DNA from: Cydia pomonella
Lineage: Eukaryota; Arthropoda; Insecta; Lepidoptera; Tortricidae
Assembly (NCBI RefSeq): GCF_033807575.1
Contig: NC_084715.1
Span: 12,139,349 to 12,203,348 of the forward strand
Length of the DNA: 64,000 nt
Direction of reading: 5' to 3'
Position 1 is the first letter of the stretch, and each line of letters starts with the position of its first letter. A program made the translations under genes and the position numbers. Positions 9,503-20,970 of this stretch are shown here, piece after piece. Under the pieces are notes generated by a model that saw only the letters and a program-made list of their open reading frames with translations, had not been told where the DNA came from and ran no database searches.

Positions 9503-10296
9503 TAAGGCGCTGGATTCTCTGACCCGCCGCACGCGACCGGCGGCGTGTGAACGCGCGTCGCACGCTGTGCCACACGCCGTCGGTCGCGGATGAGTGGGCT
9601 TTCTGACTCTTGGTCACCCGTCGCCGGCGACCGATGGTTTAGAAATCATATGCTATGTCGCGCAGTGTCTGCTTTTTGAACTGTTGTGTCTTGTTTCGTT
9701 GAGCAAAATGGACAAAAACATACTTACATTGTTATTGTTAGAAGAAGAAGATGATGATGAAACACTTGCAGTGCAGTGAAGAAAAATTTACATCGTACTT
9801 CAGACTATCTCGAGAACAGTTCGCAAAAGTATTGAACGTGATATTACTACGAAGCCAAGTAATAAATATCCCGAACCATTTCCCCAGCTCAAAAACTAGC
9901 GGTGACTATAAGGTATGTACTTATAATAAAATAAATCGAAACAAAATATAACATTTATTTAAAAAAAAGCGGTTATTAATTGTAAGTGCGTAAATCAGCG
10001 TCGAACAAAATAGGATTACAACGAACTAAATTTATCAACAATTCATCGTTATCTTTTGTGAAAAGAGTCATTTTCAATATCAACACGCCACCCGCCGTCC
10101 GTCGCTATTCTACAGAAATGATACCGACCGACGCGTGCGGCGTGTGACCTTCGCACGCCGTCCTACCCGCCGCCGGCGACGTTTCAGAGAAACCACCCTC
10201 AAACATTTCCGAACATAACATTCGAAAGTCGCCGGTCGCGGACACGCGTCGGTCGCCGGTCGCCGGCGGCGTGTGGTCAGAGAAACCAGGGCCTAA
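9503..10296 (+). mobile_element. PIF/Harbinger-type DNA transposon, internally deleted
   Basis: Element 9506-10293 (788 bp) is flanked by the trinucleotide TAA on both sides (9503-9505 and 10294-10296), the target-site duplication typical of PIF/Harbinger transposons. Terminal inverted repeats are GGCGCTGGATTCTCTGACC at the left and GGTCAGAGAAACCAGGGCC at the right. Inside each end are GC-rich subterminal arrays of CGCCGGCGAC / CGGTCGC motifs (about 9523-9635 and 10087-10275), unlike the AT-rich surroundings. Between them is a broken transposase start (separate entry). Because most of the transposase is absent, the copy cannot move by itself. Confidence 0.88.
9708..9926 (+). pseudogene. Harbinger transposase N-terminal remnant
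   Basis: The ATG at 9708 opens MDKNILTLLLLEEEDDDETL, the acidic start common in HARBI1-like transposases, but reaches a stop 23 codons on, at 9777-9779. In another frame (from about 9775) EEKFTSYFRLSREQFAKVL corresponds to the conserved F-R-[ML]-S-[RE]-x-x-F helix of Harbinger transposases, and after a further one-base shift KLAVTIRY (about 9894-9917) matches the segment that normally continues into FLATG. The catalytic DDE domain and the Myb-like partner gene are absent. The pieces sit closer together than in intact proteins, so internal deletion as well as frameshifts has occurred. The family assignment rests on motifs and on the TAA duplication of the host element. Confidence 0.75.
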
Positions 10297-10892
10297 GCGC
10301 CATGAATTATACGGCGCTTACGACGTTTTGGTCGCCTGTACCGTAACCTGTACAGGTTGCGATTGCTACAATTTCATTGTTTGGCATGGCTTCTCTTTAT
10401 TAATAATAACGCAATAGGCTCAAGTAATTGTTACTATCGATGTAAAGCTATAGTAATCGTAATGGCAATGAAAAAGGTAATTTTCAAAAACTGATTCGGT
10501 GTGACATCCAGCCAGAGCGTTGGTAAAATCCTTTTACCAACGCTCTGGCGATAGCAGCGCGGGAATCGGCCGATGTACGACACTAATACGACACTAAGTA
10601 CCAATGTAATACGTGTACATGTCGGGTGAAATTTGGTATATATTAATTCCATTGTTTAGCTACCTATGTACCTAATCGGAGCTTATTTGGAAGTTAAAAT
10701 TTTTAGCTTTTATGTAAGAACACAACACAACCATCAAACATTACTTCATCTCTGACTTGACGGCCGCGTCGGCGAATTTGTATAGGGATCGGGCGATCGT
10801 TTACATACGCTTCTTTCGCTTACGGTTAATGTACAGTCGCTATCAGATACATCGGTGCGGCCAAGGAGCTGAAAAATACTTAAACGAACACT
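10297..10892. other. Unassigned spacer
   Basis: Holds the perfect hairpin listed separately and a short inverted repeat TAAGCGCC / GGCGCTTA just outside the Harbinger element (10294-10321). Otherwise nothing recognised. Confidence 0.5.
10511..10549. repeat. Perfect 18-bp hairpin with 3-nt loop
   Basis: Arms 10511-10528 and 10532-10549 are exact reverse complements (GCCAGAGCGTTGGTAAAA / TTTTACCAACGCTCTGGC) around the loop TCC. A stem this long and this perfect with so short a loop is rare in unselected DNA. It is not bounded by any repeat I can define. It may be a small fold-back insertion or a recent inverted duplication; it would fold in single-stranded DNA or RNA. Confidence 0.9.
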
Positions 10893-11125
10893 TTAAGGTA
10901 CAGTAGGTTTAGCCAGCACAGTTATTGAAAATTCGTTGCGCTTTTTTAGATAACAATATGATTGCCAAAAATGTTATTAGCAATCTTGAGGCCTTATTCT
11001 AGTACCTTCATCGATTCGAAACCTGATTTCTTGACTTTCGTTCTATATAAAAAAAATCACAAACAGGTTTTTTTTTTAATTTATAAAACATGATATCCGT
11101 GATCCCAGCAGGCACACGCACAGCA
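10893..11125 (+). mobile_element. TTAA-type MITE, family P, truncated copy
   Basis: Begins at TTAA (10893-10896) with GGTACAGTAGGTTTAGCCAG, matching the left end of the complete copy at 38311-38777 (GGTATAATGGGTTTAGCCAG). Further shared sequence includes AAATTCGT.GCG and, near the right, CATGATATCCGTGAT versus CATGATATCCGCGAT. The right terminal inverted repeat and its TTAA are not recognisable, so the copy is truncated or degraded. Confidence 0.6.
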
Positions 11126-12298
11126 ATAAAAGAACCTGAACCCCACGTACTCACCTAATAGAGGCTTTGTTCGGTTATTTGTGAGCACTTTGGCCGCTCC
11201 TATAATTCTGATGGCAACTGCAGGTAAATTATCGTAATAACTTACTACAATATAATAAAAGATCGCATAAGTAAAGTGCTACATAATTATTTTTTAATGG
11301 TTCCATATGGATATACCTACTTTTAATATAATCAGTCAAAGCAGTAATGTATGTGCGTTTCATTAGAAAGTTATTCCGCGAAAACCGACATGCAAAATAG
11401 CGACAAGTAAAATAATTGTATCACATTTCGAGCTACATAAAATGTTCCGTACCTTTAAGAGTATTTAGACTCTATTTATATACCTTCAGTAGCCAAGGGT
11501 TTGTGTATATAGTTCGTGTCATCCACGATGACGGGCTAATTTGTCAAACCTAACTTTTAATAACAAGACGATACAAGTCAAGGCACGTATCTTCGTGAAT
11601 GACACGGTCTTAGTTTATAATATGAACTTTAATTATTATGATTTCTATGAAAAACAATAATTATTGATTTTATTGTACTACATACCTGTTAATTAATTCT
11701 AATTAATTATAATTTAATTTATTTATTTGATTGAATTCTTAACAATATACATTGTGTCGACTAATAATTCATGCATATAATTAGTACATACATTAAATAC
11801 TCTAAATAGGATCACATTCCATATAGTGAATTCACTGTTAACAAAACAACAAAAAATCATACGATCAACAAAAAAAATGTATTAGTAATACATATACATA
11901 GTTTATTATTTAGTATATAGTTTATTCAAAACTGTACAACTGTGTAAAACTGTGTGTGTGTTCACTTATAATGCTCTAAAAGTTCGTCTTTATGTTGTGC
12001 GTAGGCGACATAAAGTAGTTTTTTATGCTCTAGTACATAAGGTAAAATCTTCGTCGAAGGTTGAACAACTTTTACCTCATAGAATAATATGAATATGTCG
12101 AAATTAGTATCGTTACTAAAATGTTAAATGAATATGTTGAATTTAGTATTGTTACTAAATCCAACACATTCCATACCTTGCTTACTACTTAACTCAAAAC
12201 ACCAGCGCTGCAGGATGACATAAATTTTTTGGCACAAAAGATACCAAGTTCGTTACTTCAAAATTATAATAAAAAAAATATCACTACACCTTTTAAAA
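11126..12298. other. Unassigned AT-rich DNA
   Basis: Mostly A/T with TAATTAATT runs around 11690-11725 and a near-duplicated pair of short segments (GAATATGTCGAAATTAGTAT / GAATATGTTGAATTTAGTAT) at 12090-12150. No gene or element recognised. Confidence 0.5.
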
Positions 12299-12520
12299 CA
12301 AAGTCCCCCGCCGCGGTTATCTGTGTGTATGTATGTTGGCGATAAACTCAAAAACTACTGAATGGATTTTTATGTGGTTTTCACCAATCAATAGAGTGAT
12401 TATTGACGAAGGTGTTAGGTGTATAATTTTTTTGTGTGGCGAGATACTTCTAGGATCCAGATTATTCAGTTTAAATTCATGTCCTGTTTGTGTATGTGAC
12501 ATTATCTTAGCTCAGGAGAG
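12299..12520 (+). repeat. Dispersed repeat with GCGATAAACTCAAAAAC core, copy 1
   Basis: Shares ACAAAGT..CCGC, TATGT.TG.CGATAAACTCAAAAA, GAA.GGAT.TT and AGGTGTATAATTTT-type blocks with 55283-55425. I recognise the type from lepidopteran genomes, where complete copies end in a GCGAAGCCGGGGCG-like stretch (present near 55412 in the other copy). The class of element is uncertain; a Helitron-like origin is possible but no diagnostic 3' hairpin and CTAG end can be fixed here. Confidence 0.6.
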
Positions 12521-15500
12521 CAGGGCCGTGTCTCGACAACGTAAATAGCCCGAGTTTACACATTCGCTGCCAGCACGAGCTACGCGCTACGAGTGTAGCC
12601 GATAACACGTATGAAGCGAAAAGCGCCTACGAACACAGAACCGGCCTAGCATGTCACTGGCACTGAATAAGTAAGGACGTAGGTGTGAAACTGAAGCTAT
12701 AAAATACGCTGACTCACAATTTACGCAGTCTTTATGCCTATATCTTCTTTTCATTTTGGGTGCCCACTATTGTACTTGTCAATCATAGAAATGTTCCCTT
12801 TGTCATAGGCAGCTGCATTAAATTGTTAAAAATACTAAGTGTTTGTTACCAAATTTCCAAACCAGAATAATTAACATTTTTTTTAATTTAGGCGTTAAGC
12901 ATTGTTTATGTACTGCATTAGCATAGAATCAAATCTACCTAGTGTTGAGGATATAAATGTTATTGTATTATTTTGCTACAATAGTTTTCTTTGATAGCTT
13001 ATAATTTCACCCAATGAAATAGTACAGAAAATAATATATTAAAATTCATCGTTAGATTTTCCCAATTTATCGCGTCAATCGTTTGCGTTAAACGAAACGG
13101 CGCGAATTAATATGCCTCAATCTACGTCGTAATGGGCGTACCTCCTTCGCTGTGAAAAATGGCATCACAGCATTTCACCATTTGTCATTTTAATGCTTTC
13201 GTATTCGTACCCACTGCGATGTTGGGGACAGGTTCATATTTTAAAATAATTGTGTCACTATTTGTCACTAAGTAGGGTAATTAGTTTAGATACAGACATT
13301 ACAAAAAGGAGTATTGGTGAATAAACCTTATATCTTAAGTGTCTTAAATTATTGCATTGAGAGACATATGGTAATAAAACGGGAAGACACACTCCTATTT
13401 TATCTCGTGTGCGGTAAGCTCGTTTCTCAACAGAAATACACGCAAGTCACCGTGATACCCATCTACGGAGACATTAGGACCAGCGTATTCCTCGTAGGTA
13501 TGTTGAATAAATTGCATTCCTCACCTTTAAGCTGGTAGGTGTGCTCTCGCTTAAATGCCACACTGTGCTTTTACTATTTTGTAAACAGAGGAAGCGCTTG
13601 TAAGAACTTTTAAAATAACACTAATTAAAACACAATACATTACAAATTAAAAGGACAATTATATCGGTTGACAATCAGGTTGGGAATGATTCGCGTAATT
13701 ACAAGCTCTATTAATACTTTGTAGGTACATAGCAATCAAGACAAGCAGCAAGAAAGGGTGACGAAATTAAAAACTTCATAAATAAATTGAAACAGCGAGT
13801 GTTTCAGCAACTTAAATATATGTTCCAGAAAATAATATTAATTTCAATGGATAATTAACGTGAGCTTTTCCTCAATTTCTCCTTCAATGTTGGCATTCGT
13901 AGTGGCTCAAGGGCAGTGAGTGCGCGTTGGCAATCTTCAATTTGTCAGATTTATCGTACGCCGGCAGTCTGTGGACGACTCAGCTGTCTGGGCCTGCCAC
14001 AGATAAGCTTAAATATTATGCTTTGGAAGCTTTCCATAGCCGACCCCGTATATTCGAACAATTGCGAATAGGTACATTATATGCTCGTGCATTGATATAA
14101 GGTTGAGTTTTCTTTGGGCATTTATTAAATTGTATTTGGGCTCATTTTGTAATTCGTTTTGGAGTTTTACTTGTGAGGTAGGTCATCTCTAAAATCTGTT
14201 CATCTGCATCCTAAACACCCTTACAAATAATCAAGTAACAGTAGTCCTTTTTCCGAATCCGATAAAAACTCTTTTCGCATTTCAAAAAATCTGCTTCCCT
14301 ACAGACAACTCAGCTGTCTGGCTCAGATAAGCGTAATGTTATGCTATGGGGCTACTGAATTTCCCACATCATAAAATTGGACCCGCCGACGCCATAAAAC
14401 TGATCATTTATTTTTACGACATCGATCCCTACGTAATAATTGTGTCGCTATAATTTTTTGGAATTCCAATACAGTGCCGTGGCCGATATTATTTACGAGT
14501 GTTCGGAACTAGGGTTGAGGGTTTTAGACAGGTTATGTAAATCGGTTGTAGTGAAGTTTACTTATTGGTGACATACATAAATTCAACAAGTATTTGTGTA
14601 AATAATTACATATATAGTGTTCTTTGTTATTGTAGTATCTTGGCAATTTGCATTTAGGGACGGGGCCGTGATAAAGGGCCGAATACCGGTATTCTATTCA
14701 TACAAATCAGTCGTTATTGAGTTTCAGTATTCCGCTCTGGGGATTATTCTTGGATTACATATTTTGCACAACAATTATTATAAGATTACCCAAATCTAGC
14801 TAATCTTATAAGCTTCAAACTTTTTTGTTGTTGTATTAAATAAAGTATTATTCCTGGCTATAAGTAGTTGCCCTGATTTTGCAGTATTAAAAATCTTCTA
14901 CATTGCATTACGATGCCTAATTATACGATATCACAATCGTGTCATCGTTTTTTTGGAAATGTTAATTCTGCTCAGAATAAGTTCTTGAGAAGAACTGAAC
15001 CTCATATGTTCTTAAAATGTAAGGACATCTTACTTTCGATGTTAATTTCGGTTGGATGTGTGCATCATAGATAAATATCAAGTTTACTCGAAAGCATTAC
15101 AGTTTCTTTCATTAAGAGTCGGGGTCGTATACCTAATTACAAACTCGAGTAACTACAATAGCAACCTTCTTGAGCAGATGACTTTGACTGACAGAGGTTT
15201 ATTATACATTACGTAAACTACCAACCACTTCGTCTCGTCAACAATAACTGATAGATATTTAAGCACTCGGAGAGTTGGTTTTGCTTTAAATACAGCACTT
15301 TCAAGTCACCAATAAGAACTCCTTAAGAGGGGGTCGAAATTCTTTTCGTTGTCTTGTTTTGAACCACTCTGTCACGCTTGCATTTCTGCATTTTATAAAA
15401 AAAAAAAAACACGAGTGCATGTCTCTTTAGCTGTTGTGCTGTATTTGCCATGAGAAATATTAAAAACTAAATTTCATCTCATACAAAAAGCTACACTCCG

Positions 15501-16336
15501 GTACATTTTTTGGGGGCAAAACAAGACAACGAAAATAATGTTGACTCGGCTAACGAAAAATTGTAGTTATTATAATGAATTTTTACACGTTTTTACAAAG
15601 ACAAATTCAATGAAAAATCACACGTATGACGAATAAATGACACAATAAAAAAGCTATAACTCCTTCTTTTCACAGTCCATAACTCCCACGGGAACAATAC
15701 ATGCCTTTGTCCTTCAGGAATGACTAGCAAAATATTAAACAGAAGTATACTTACAGAAATATTAGGGTAAAACGATGAAACCCGCGCGATCGCCAAATCT
15801 TGCGTTGCAAGTTTCCTGCAGCGCGTCATATCTTTTGTTTCTTTCTAATTTCCTGGCTTTACGCTAACTCTTAAGGAGGCTTAGCAAGCATTACGTGTCT
15901 TACCCTCAAGGAGTAAAAAGTTGAGTGTCTCGGGTTTAGTGTCGCAGCTCCTGACGTTTTAACGACCCGGCCTCCTCCTTAACCGTTAATTAAGGCTATT
16001 AATCCAAAGGCACGGCCACCTTGTTGTCCCTAATTGGTCGCAGTTTTATTTTACCCGGAACCCAGGGTTCGGCTTTCATAATTAAAATTAATATGTTGTG
16101 AAGGAGCCTTAATTTTTGTATTTAATTAGAAGTGATTAGATGCATTTGTTTTTGGGGGTGTAGTAATACTCGTATTAGTAAAACAGTTTATTGTACAAAT
16201 ATTAAACAATAGAACAGATATATTCATAGAAACGAGTATCGTACATTGTAAAAAATATCTTCAAGATAACAGTTTTTTTTTTAAATATTTTTGGGGTGAG
16301 GGTGATGATGTGTAGGGTTAGAGCCGGCGTAGCTTT
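12521..16336. other. Unassigned intergenic DNA
   Basis: Long stretch without a recognisable gene. 12550-12670 has ACGAGCTACGCGCTACG and TAGCCGATAACACG, recalling family E, but no boundaries. A short duplicated segment is found at 13972-14028 and 14301-14350 (CTCAGCTGTCTGG, CAGATAAGC, TTATGCT.TGG). 15398-15410 is an A run. The open frames at 13314-13538, 14617-14799 and 15593-15829 have no recognisable motif and low-complexity translations. Confidence 0.5.
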
Positions 16337-16395
16337 ATTTGACGTTCATAAGCGCATTGTAATATGCCTACTTGAAAAATAAACTACCTTTATAT
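16337..16395 (+). repeat. Probable LINE 3' end fragment
   Basis: TTTGACGTTCATAAGCGCAT then TGTAATATGCCTACTTG and an AATAAA signal (16378-16383). I recognise this as a common 3' terminal segment of a lepidopteran retroelement. No coding part remains upstream, so it is a short 5'-truncated insertion. Only one copy is present in the window, so the assignment relies on memory of the family. Confidence 0.45.
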
Positions 16396-16399
16396 TTAG

Positions 16400-18261
16400 T
16401 AAAAAAAAACAGATTGGAATTAAAATATCCCAGCCCTGTATAACCTCGTACTTCAGTCATTTTACGGACCGGAAGTATGGCAAATTGGAAATAATTTATA
16501 ATAGCTGAAGTTCTCAGTTTCAGGGATATGCGAACTACAATTCAACAAAATATCGTTATATGCTTTTCAGTACGAGTATGTATCACAAAAGTTTTTTTCT
16601 GTATGATTTTTAATGAAAATATTTCGGCGAAATAATAGGTCGTTGAATAAGTATCTAAGAAACAAATTACTAGTTATTAATAACTTTTCTCGCGGCATTT
16701 AGCACAAGAACTGTAGTGAAATCGCCATTGGCAATCATGTAGTACTCGTAAATGTAATTGTGAAATCTTTGAAAGACATTTTACACCCTATTTATGAGCA
16801 TGTAAAGTCTTGATCGTGACCCTAGTTAATGCCAATACAATTGCATCTATAGTTTATTAAAGTTTAAGCTTTTTATGAGAAGACAACTACACAGACAAAA
16901 TTAACAAATTTTTGATATTCTGCACGAACAGTGCCGCATATGACACTACCGCTCTTGTTTAGCTCGTGGTCTACCTACGGGATATCAAAAATATTCGCAT
17001 TTGCATTCGTATATACGAATATTGGCATCAAATGAAGCTTTATAATATCCCGTTTTAAGGTTACATTTGTTTTATGTACGGGATAATAATGACTGCATAA
17101 GTATTTTCTAACATTTCTATTCGTATTCGCACTTGCATTCGGACATTCGCACCCTGGACATTCGGACTCGCATTCGCGAATGTGAAGAATGAGACAGTCG
17201 TAACATCTCTGGTCTACATAGAGTTGCAGAGCAAATTAGATCAGAAATTGGTTTAGTAAATATTTTGATATCAAATATCAAAAAATCATTCATTCATTCA
17301 AAAAAAATATTTACAACAATGACTCCACTGACCTTTGTGCTCACTCCAATGCCTCCAAACATCCCACCTCTAGACCTGTAAATGTATCATGTATCACATA
17401 TTAAAATGTAAGAAATGTGTTTACGTGTTTTATTTAGATATAAGTCAAACAAACAGAATATCAACAAACTTATCATAGCAACATAGAATAAATCAAAGAC
17501 AGAACACTTTAGTGTAAAGAGGATGTGCATTCTTAATATCACATGCACCATTCATTTGTAGATTATTGATGTTTTTCTTGGAGGATTTAAATTTATTTTC
17601 TTTACATGTAAAAATTTCCTTTGATTTTGTTAACTTGGGAATAAATATAAAAGATAAAAATAATTTTTGGGAATAAAAAAACGGGGTTATTTTTCCTATT
17701 TACCTTCTTCCGGGTAGAATGTGTGTAGTAGGATTCCTGCATACTTATATCTTAGAATTATATTTAAAAAATCAAGCTATTACAATTTAATAGTTTGCGC
17801 AACCGTATCGTTAATGCGCTATTATGAGAATTCTCTGACCATGCTTCAACTTAAATGATTTCATAAATGAAGCTGTGTAAGTAGCGGGATTGATGGGGCG
17901 TTCTTAGTAACTAGCGAAAGTCAGAAAACAGTGCACAAGAAAGGTAACACAGTTCGTGAAAATGTCTAGGACAAGAGCATGCAGGAGCAAGCAAACACTC
18001 TCAACACGAACTAAACCACAGGTTACAACACATCGCGCAACTGTAGTGTGGTAAACTTGCAATAGGATCTTGATAGTCAATAAATACACTGTAAATATGA
18101 ACACAGGTTTATTGTTTAGTACAGACGTACATCGCTCGGTGCGGGCAAAGCAATACTGACTGCACCTCACTTCATGTGTACACTACAATAGCAAGAAGTA
18201 CACAGAATAGCTGAATTAAATATAAATCAAACATTGAATTTAACTGTTCTATGGAAGACAA
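16400..18261. other. Unassigned DNA with ATTCG-rich patch
   Basis: Between 16990 and 17195 many degenerate ATTCG/CGAAT units occur (CATTCGTATATACGAATATT, CTATTCGTATTCGCAC, CGCATTCGCGAATGTG), suggesting a decayed pentamer-type repeat. The rest shows no gene or element; the 88-codon minus-strand frame at 17904-18170 has no domain. Confidence 0.5.
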
Positions 18262-18402
18262 ACTCTTGCGCGTTCAATCTCGACGCCACCGCCATCTAGC
18301 GAACGGTTTGCATACTAATGTCTAATACGTACCATGAAAGTGTGACAGAGTAACGCTTGCGCGATCTAACTCGACGCCAGTGCCATCTAGCGAGCAATTG
18401 GG
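18262..18402. repeat. Duplicated ~42-bp segment
   Basis: Two direct, diverged copies of CTTGCGCG(T/A)TC.A.CTCGACGCCA followed by CCATCTAGCGA lie at about 18266-18307 and 18355-18397, separated by about 47 bp. The CGCTAGATGGCG-type word (reverse complement) recurs in other lepidopteran repeats; the parent element is not identifiable. Confidence 0.6.
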
Positions 18403-18803
18403 TAAACTTTCCGTATTGGAAGTGGTGTTGTTACAGCTGGAATTTATCACAAGTTTAACCTTTCGTATGCGCCTCTCAAAAATTTGCCATTTACTTAGCA
18501 ACTATGACATCTTCATGTTTAAGTTGAATTTGGTTGAATATATATGGAGCAGATCTGCTCCTAAGCATACCAAAGGTTAAATTATATTTCCTATATTTAG
18601 GATTACCAAAGTACAAATTACAAAATAAAACAGTAAATACTGTTGTAGGTGAGGTTAGGTAATTTGTATTTATTTCTTTAAACAGTTAAATGCTTTCTAA
18701 ATGTGAACGTAACGGTAACGGTACTAAATCATAATTTAATAATAGTTTGTTATTTGTTGTTGAAATATTAAACTAGGTATATCGTGCCATTAAACCAGCC
18801 AGC

Positions 18804-19310
18804 ATATTATATGAATTCAGACATATAAGTTTTTGTGGCAATAACGAGTGTTTGAGGAAATGAAACATCGACAAATATGTTATCGATAAGTCAGTCATAT
18901 ATTAATAATTAAAAGATGTAAATAATGTAACTTCTACTTGCTGTAAATTATCGAGAAAGGACAATGGGCACTTCTGTATGTGTGTGTGCCATAGATGTCC
19001 CATAGATGTCAACTGTTCCCAAGAATGTAAATCAATTACAAATCGGACCATAATTTATTTATTACATTTATTTAATACTTAAAAATAAAAACGTACAGTG
19101 TGGAATACAGTTTAAAAAATACCAGAAAACTACCAATATTATAGAAGATACCGAATGTGCTGTGTATTTTGAGGTAGCTATCTTCTTATCTATACAATGT
19201 TAAAAAAATATATAACGCTAAGGTAATATCGATAACAGACATGTCTATAGATATTTGATTTTGTCAATCATAATGTTGCCACAAAAACTTCTATGTCTGT
19301 ATATAATATT
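18804..19310. mobile_element. MITE with imperfect terminal inverted repeats
   Basis: Left end ATATTATATGAATTCAGACATATAAG followed by TTTTTGTGGCAA (18804-18842); right end TTGCCACAAAAACTTCTATG then TCTGTATATAATAT (19275-19310), its reverse complement with a small gap. A weaker second pair is TGTTATCGATAA near the left with ATCGATAACAGACATG near the right. The interior of about 430 bp has no coding motif. Target-site duplication is not clear. Confidence 0.7.
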
Positions 19311-19358
19311 GTAGTAGGCACCAATCATAATTTGTTGTCGGTAATTCATGCGTTCGGT

Positions 19359-19419
19359 ATTTATTTATTTAAACTTTATTGCATAAATAAATAAATAAAT
19401 GTCCTAATGGCGGACTTGG
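19359..19419 (-). repeat. Retroelement 3' tail fragment (minus strand)
   Basis: TTATTTAAACTTTATTGCAT, (AAAT)n, then TAATGGCGGACTTGGC. The reverse complement matches 29500-29580 (AAGTCCGCCATTTGTAC .. TTTTGTGCAATACAGTTTAA). It is the 3' tail of a LINE or SINE family; the direction is opposite to that of the LINE relic immediately to its right. Confidence 0.6.
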
Positions 19420-19423
19420 CAAC

Positions 19424-19918
19424 ATGCTCGCTCTACGGTTTTCTAACTGCAGCAAGGTTGTTAAAACCACACTCTTACTGCTTAGGCATGTACATGTACA
19501 CCTCCCAGTTGTAACGTTAACGTTCACGCAGAAGGCAATGAGCAGAATAAGAGTTCAGTACAATGACGCGTTCGGGGCTCTGGCTGTCGCGGTGCTGCAG
19601 CGCGTGTTCGCGGACGCGCGGGTCCCCGACTTTTCGCGATAACTAGATCCCGCATTCTGGAGGTGACTACGTCGTTCCGACAACAAAATACTTGAGACTG
19701 TCACTGACGATCTAAGGAGTCAGGTGTTTAAGCACTGGATTTCCGTTCACATGGATCAGAACAAAAAAGACTCTGTATTTAGTGCACATGGCACTTTAAA
19801 TTTTATTCAATATTAACATGAGTGGCATCCTTTTACAGTATTTATTTTAGTAGTAATTAAATTTTTTATGCACTATGGGACTGACTGCCTGAAATAAAGC
19901 TTTTTATTTAAATCATTC
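19424..19918 (+). pseudogene. Non-LTR retrotransposon reverse transcriptase, C-terminal relic
   Basis: One reading frame from 19424 gives segments typical of the C-terminal region of insect LINE ORF2: MSRIRVQYNDAFGAL, then FADARVPDF, a stop (19640-19642), a second stop (19664-19666), then ILETVTDDLRSQVFKHWISV and HMDQNK up to about 19765. The order and spacing match the segment after the reverse transcriptase core in jockey/RTE-like elements, which I recall as RVQYNDAFR..RLPRFCSAS..FADARVPDFF. The RLPRFCSAS part is altered here. Downstream is a 3' UTR ending in AATAAA (19893-19898) and an AT-rich tail near 19918. The RT catalytic domain and ORF1 are absent, so the copy is 5'-truncated and dead. 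Confidence 0.85.
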
Positions 19919-20970
19919 AGTCGTTAGCCCGGAAAAGGTAAAAGATACAAAACAGGCAAATAAAGACATTCCGTCGTATGTCTTTGCTGTGCATCAAAAA
20001 ATTTTTATTGTAATTACCACGAGCAAAAACAACTATTCTTCCCATTTCGTATCAGACGGCATGAAAAGAGAGCTGACAAAATTAATTTATCGAGAATTCG
20101 CTGAAGCAGCGGGGGCTTTATTCAATTACAGGGAGCCACCATCCTCTGCATACTCCCAATAACTCGTATCAAATACAGTTACGCTATAACAAAATCTACC
20201 GTATCACCTTCATAATAAAGGTTACATTTCAATCGAAAGCTATCGGCAAATATCAAGTCTGGTGCGGTAGCTGTTGAAATGTTTACCTGCTGCTGCAGGG
20301 CACTGCTTGATTCTTTTCTAAAAAATACCTCAACGTTTTTTAATTAAAAAATACGTAAAATATCTCTTGTTTATGTTGTACCGGTTCGCATGCTTTGCAA
20401 GTTATTCGTTTGTTGAATTACCTTTATAATAATGTAGGGTGCACTGTGAAATTAGATAAAAAATAAGAAGGAAACGTTGCTTTTTTTTGGGGATAAGCTT
20501 ACACATCGACCTAAGTTCAAACTAGGGAAATCTATACAAGTATACATTCGATAATACACATGATAAACGATAACGATATATACAATACTTTGATACATAC
20601 ATAGACAACTTTCGTAACCCAAGAACATATTATTATAGAGATATTAAAATCTAATAAAATTTAATAACCCGCGATTTATTTCATTTACACATTTAACTTA
20701 TCAGATCAGTTCACATATTATAAATGACAAAATAAAAATACCAACAACCTAAAGTATTGTTGGTTAAGACTTAGAGTCCTTTGAATCCTCTGCTGTAAGA
20801 CTCGACTCAGTTTTTCAGACTCTATTCATTAAGTCAAAACTTGAGTCCTTATTGAGACCTAAGTTTTTGTAAAGACTTGAGGCCAAAGAAAACTCTCATA
20901 TTATGTACAAAAGTTTTTTTAAAAGGCATTGTCTCATGTCATTCAATTCATGGGTTATGCACAAATCATT
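19919..20970. other. Unassigned DNA, GAGTC-rich at the right
   Basis: No element recognised. 20765-20890 is enriched in GAGTC/GACTC words, as is 21665-21810 on the other side of the following repeat, which could mean that one parent sequence was split by that insertion; I cannot prove it by eye. Confidence 0.4.

Noticed and set aside
9339..9617. 92-codon minus-strand frame and its plus-strand partner at 9220-9483
   Set aside because: They overlap a poly-C run and the GC-rich subterminal part of the Harbinger element; no motif.
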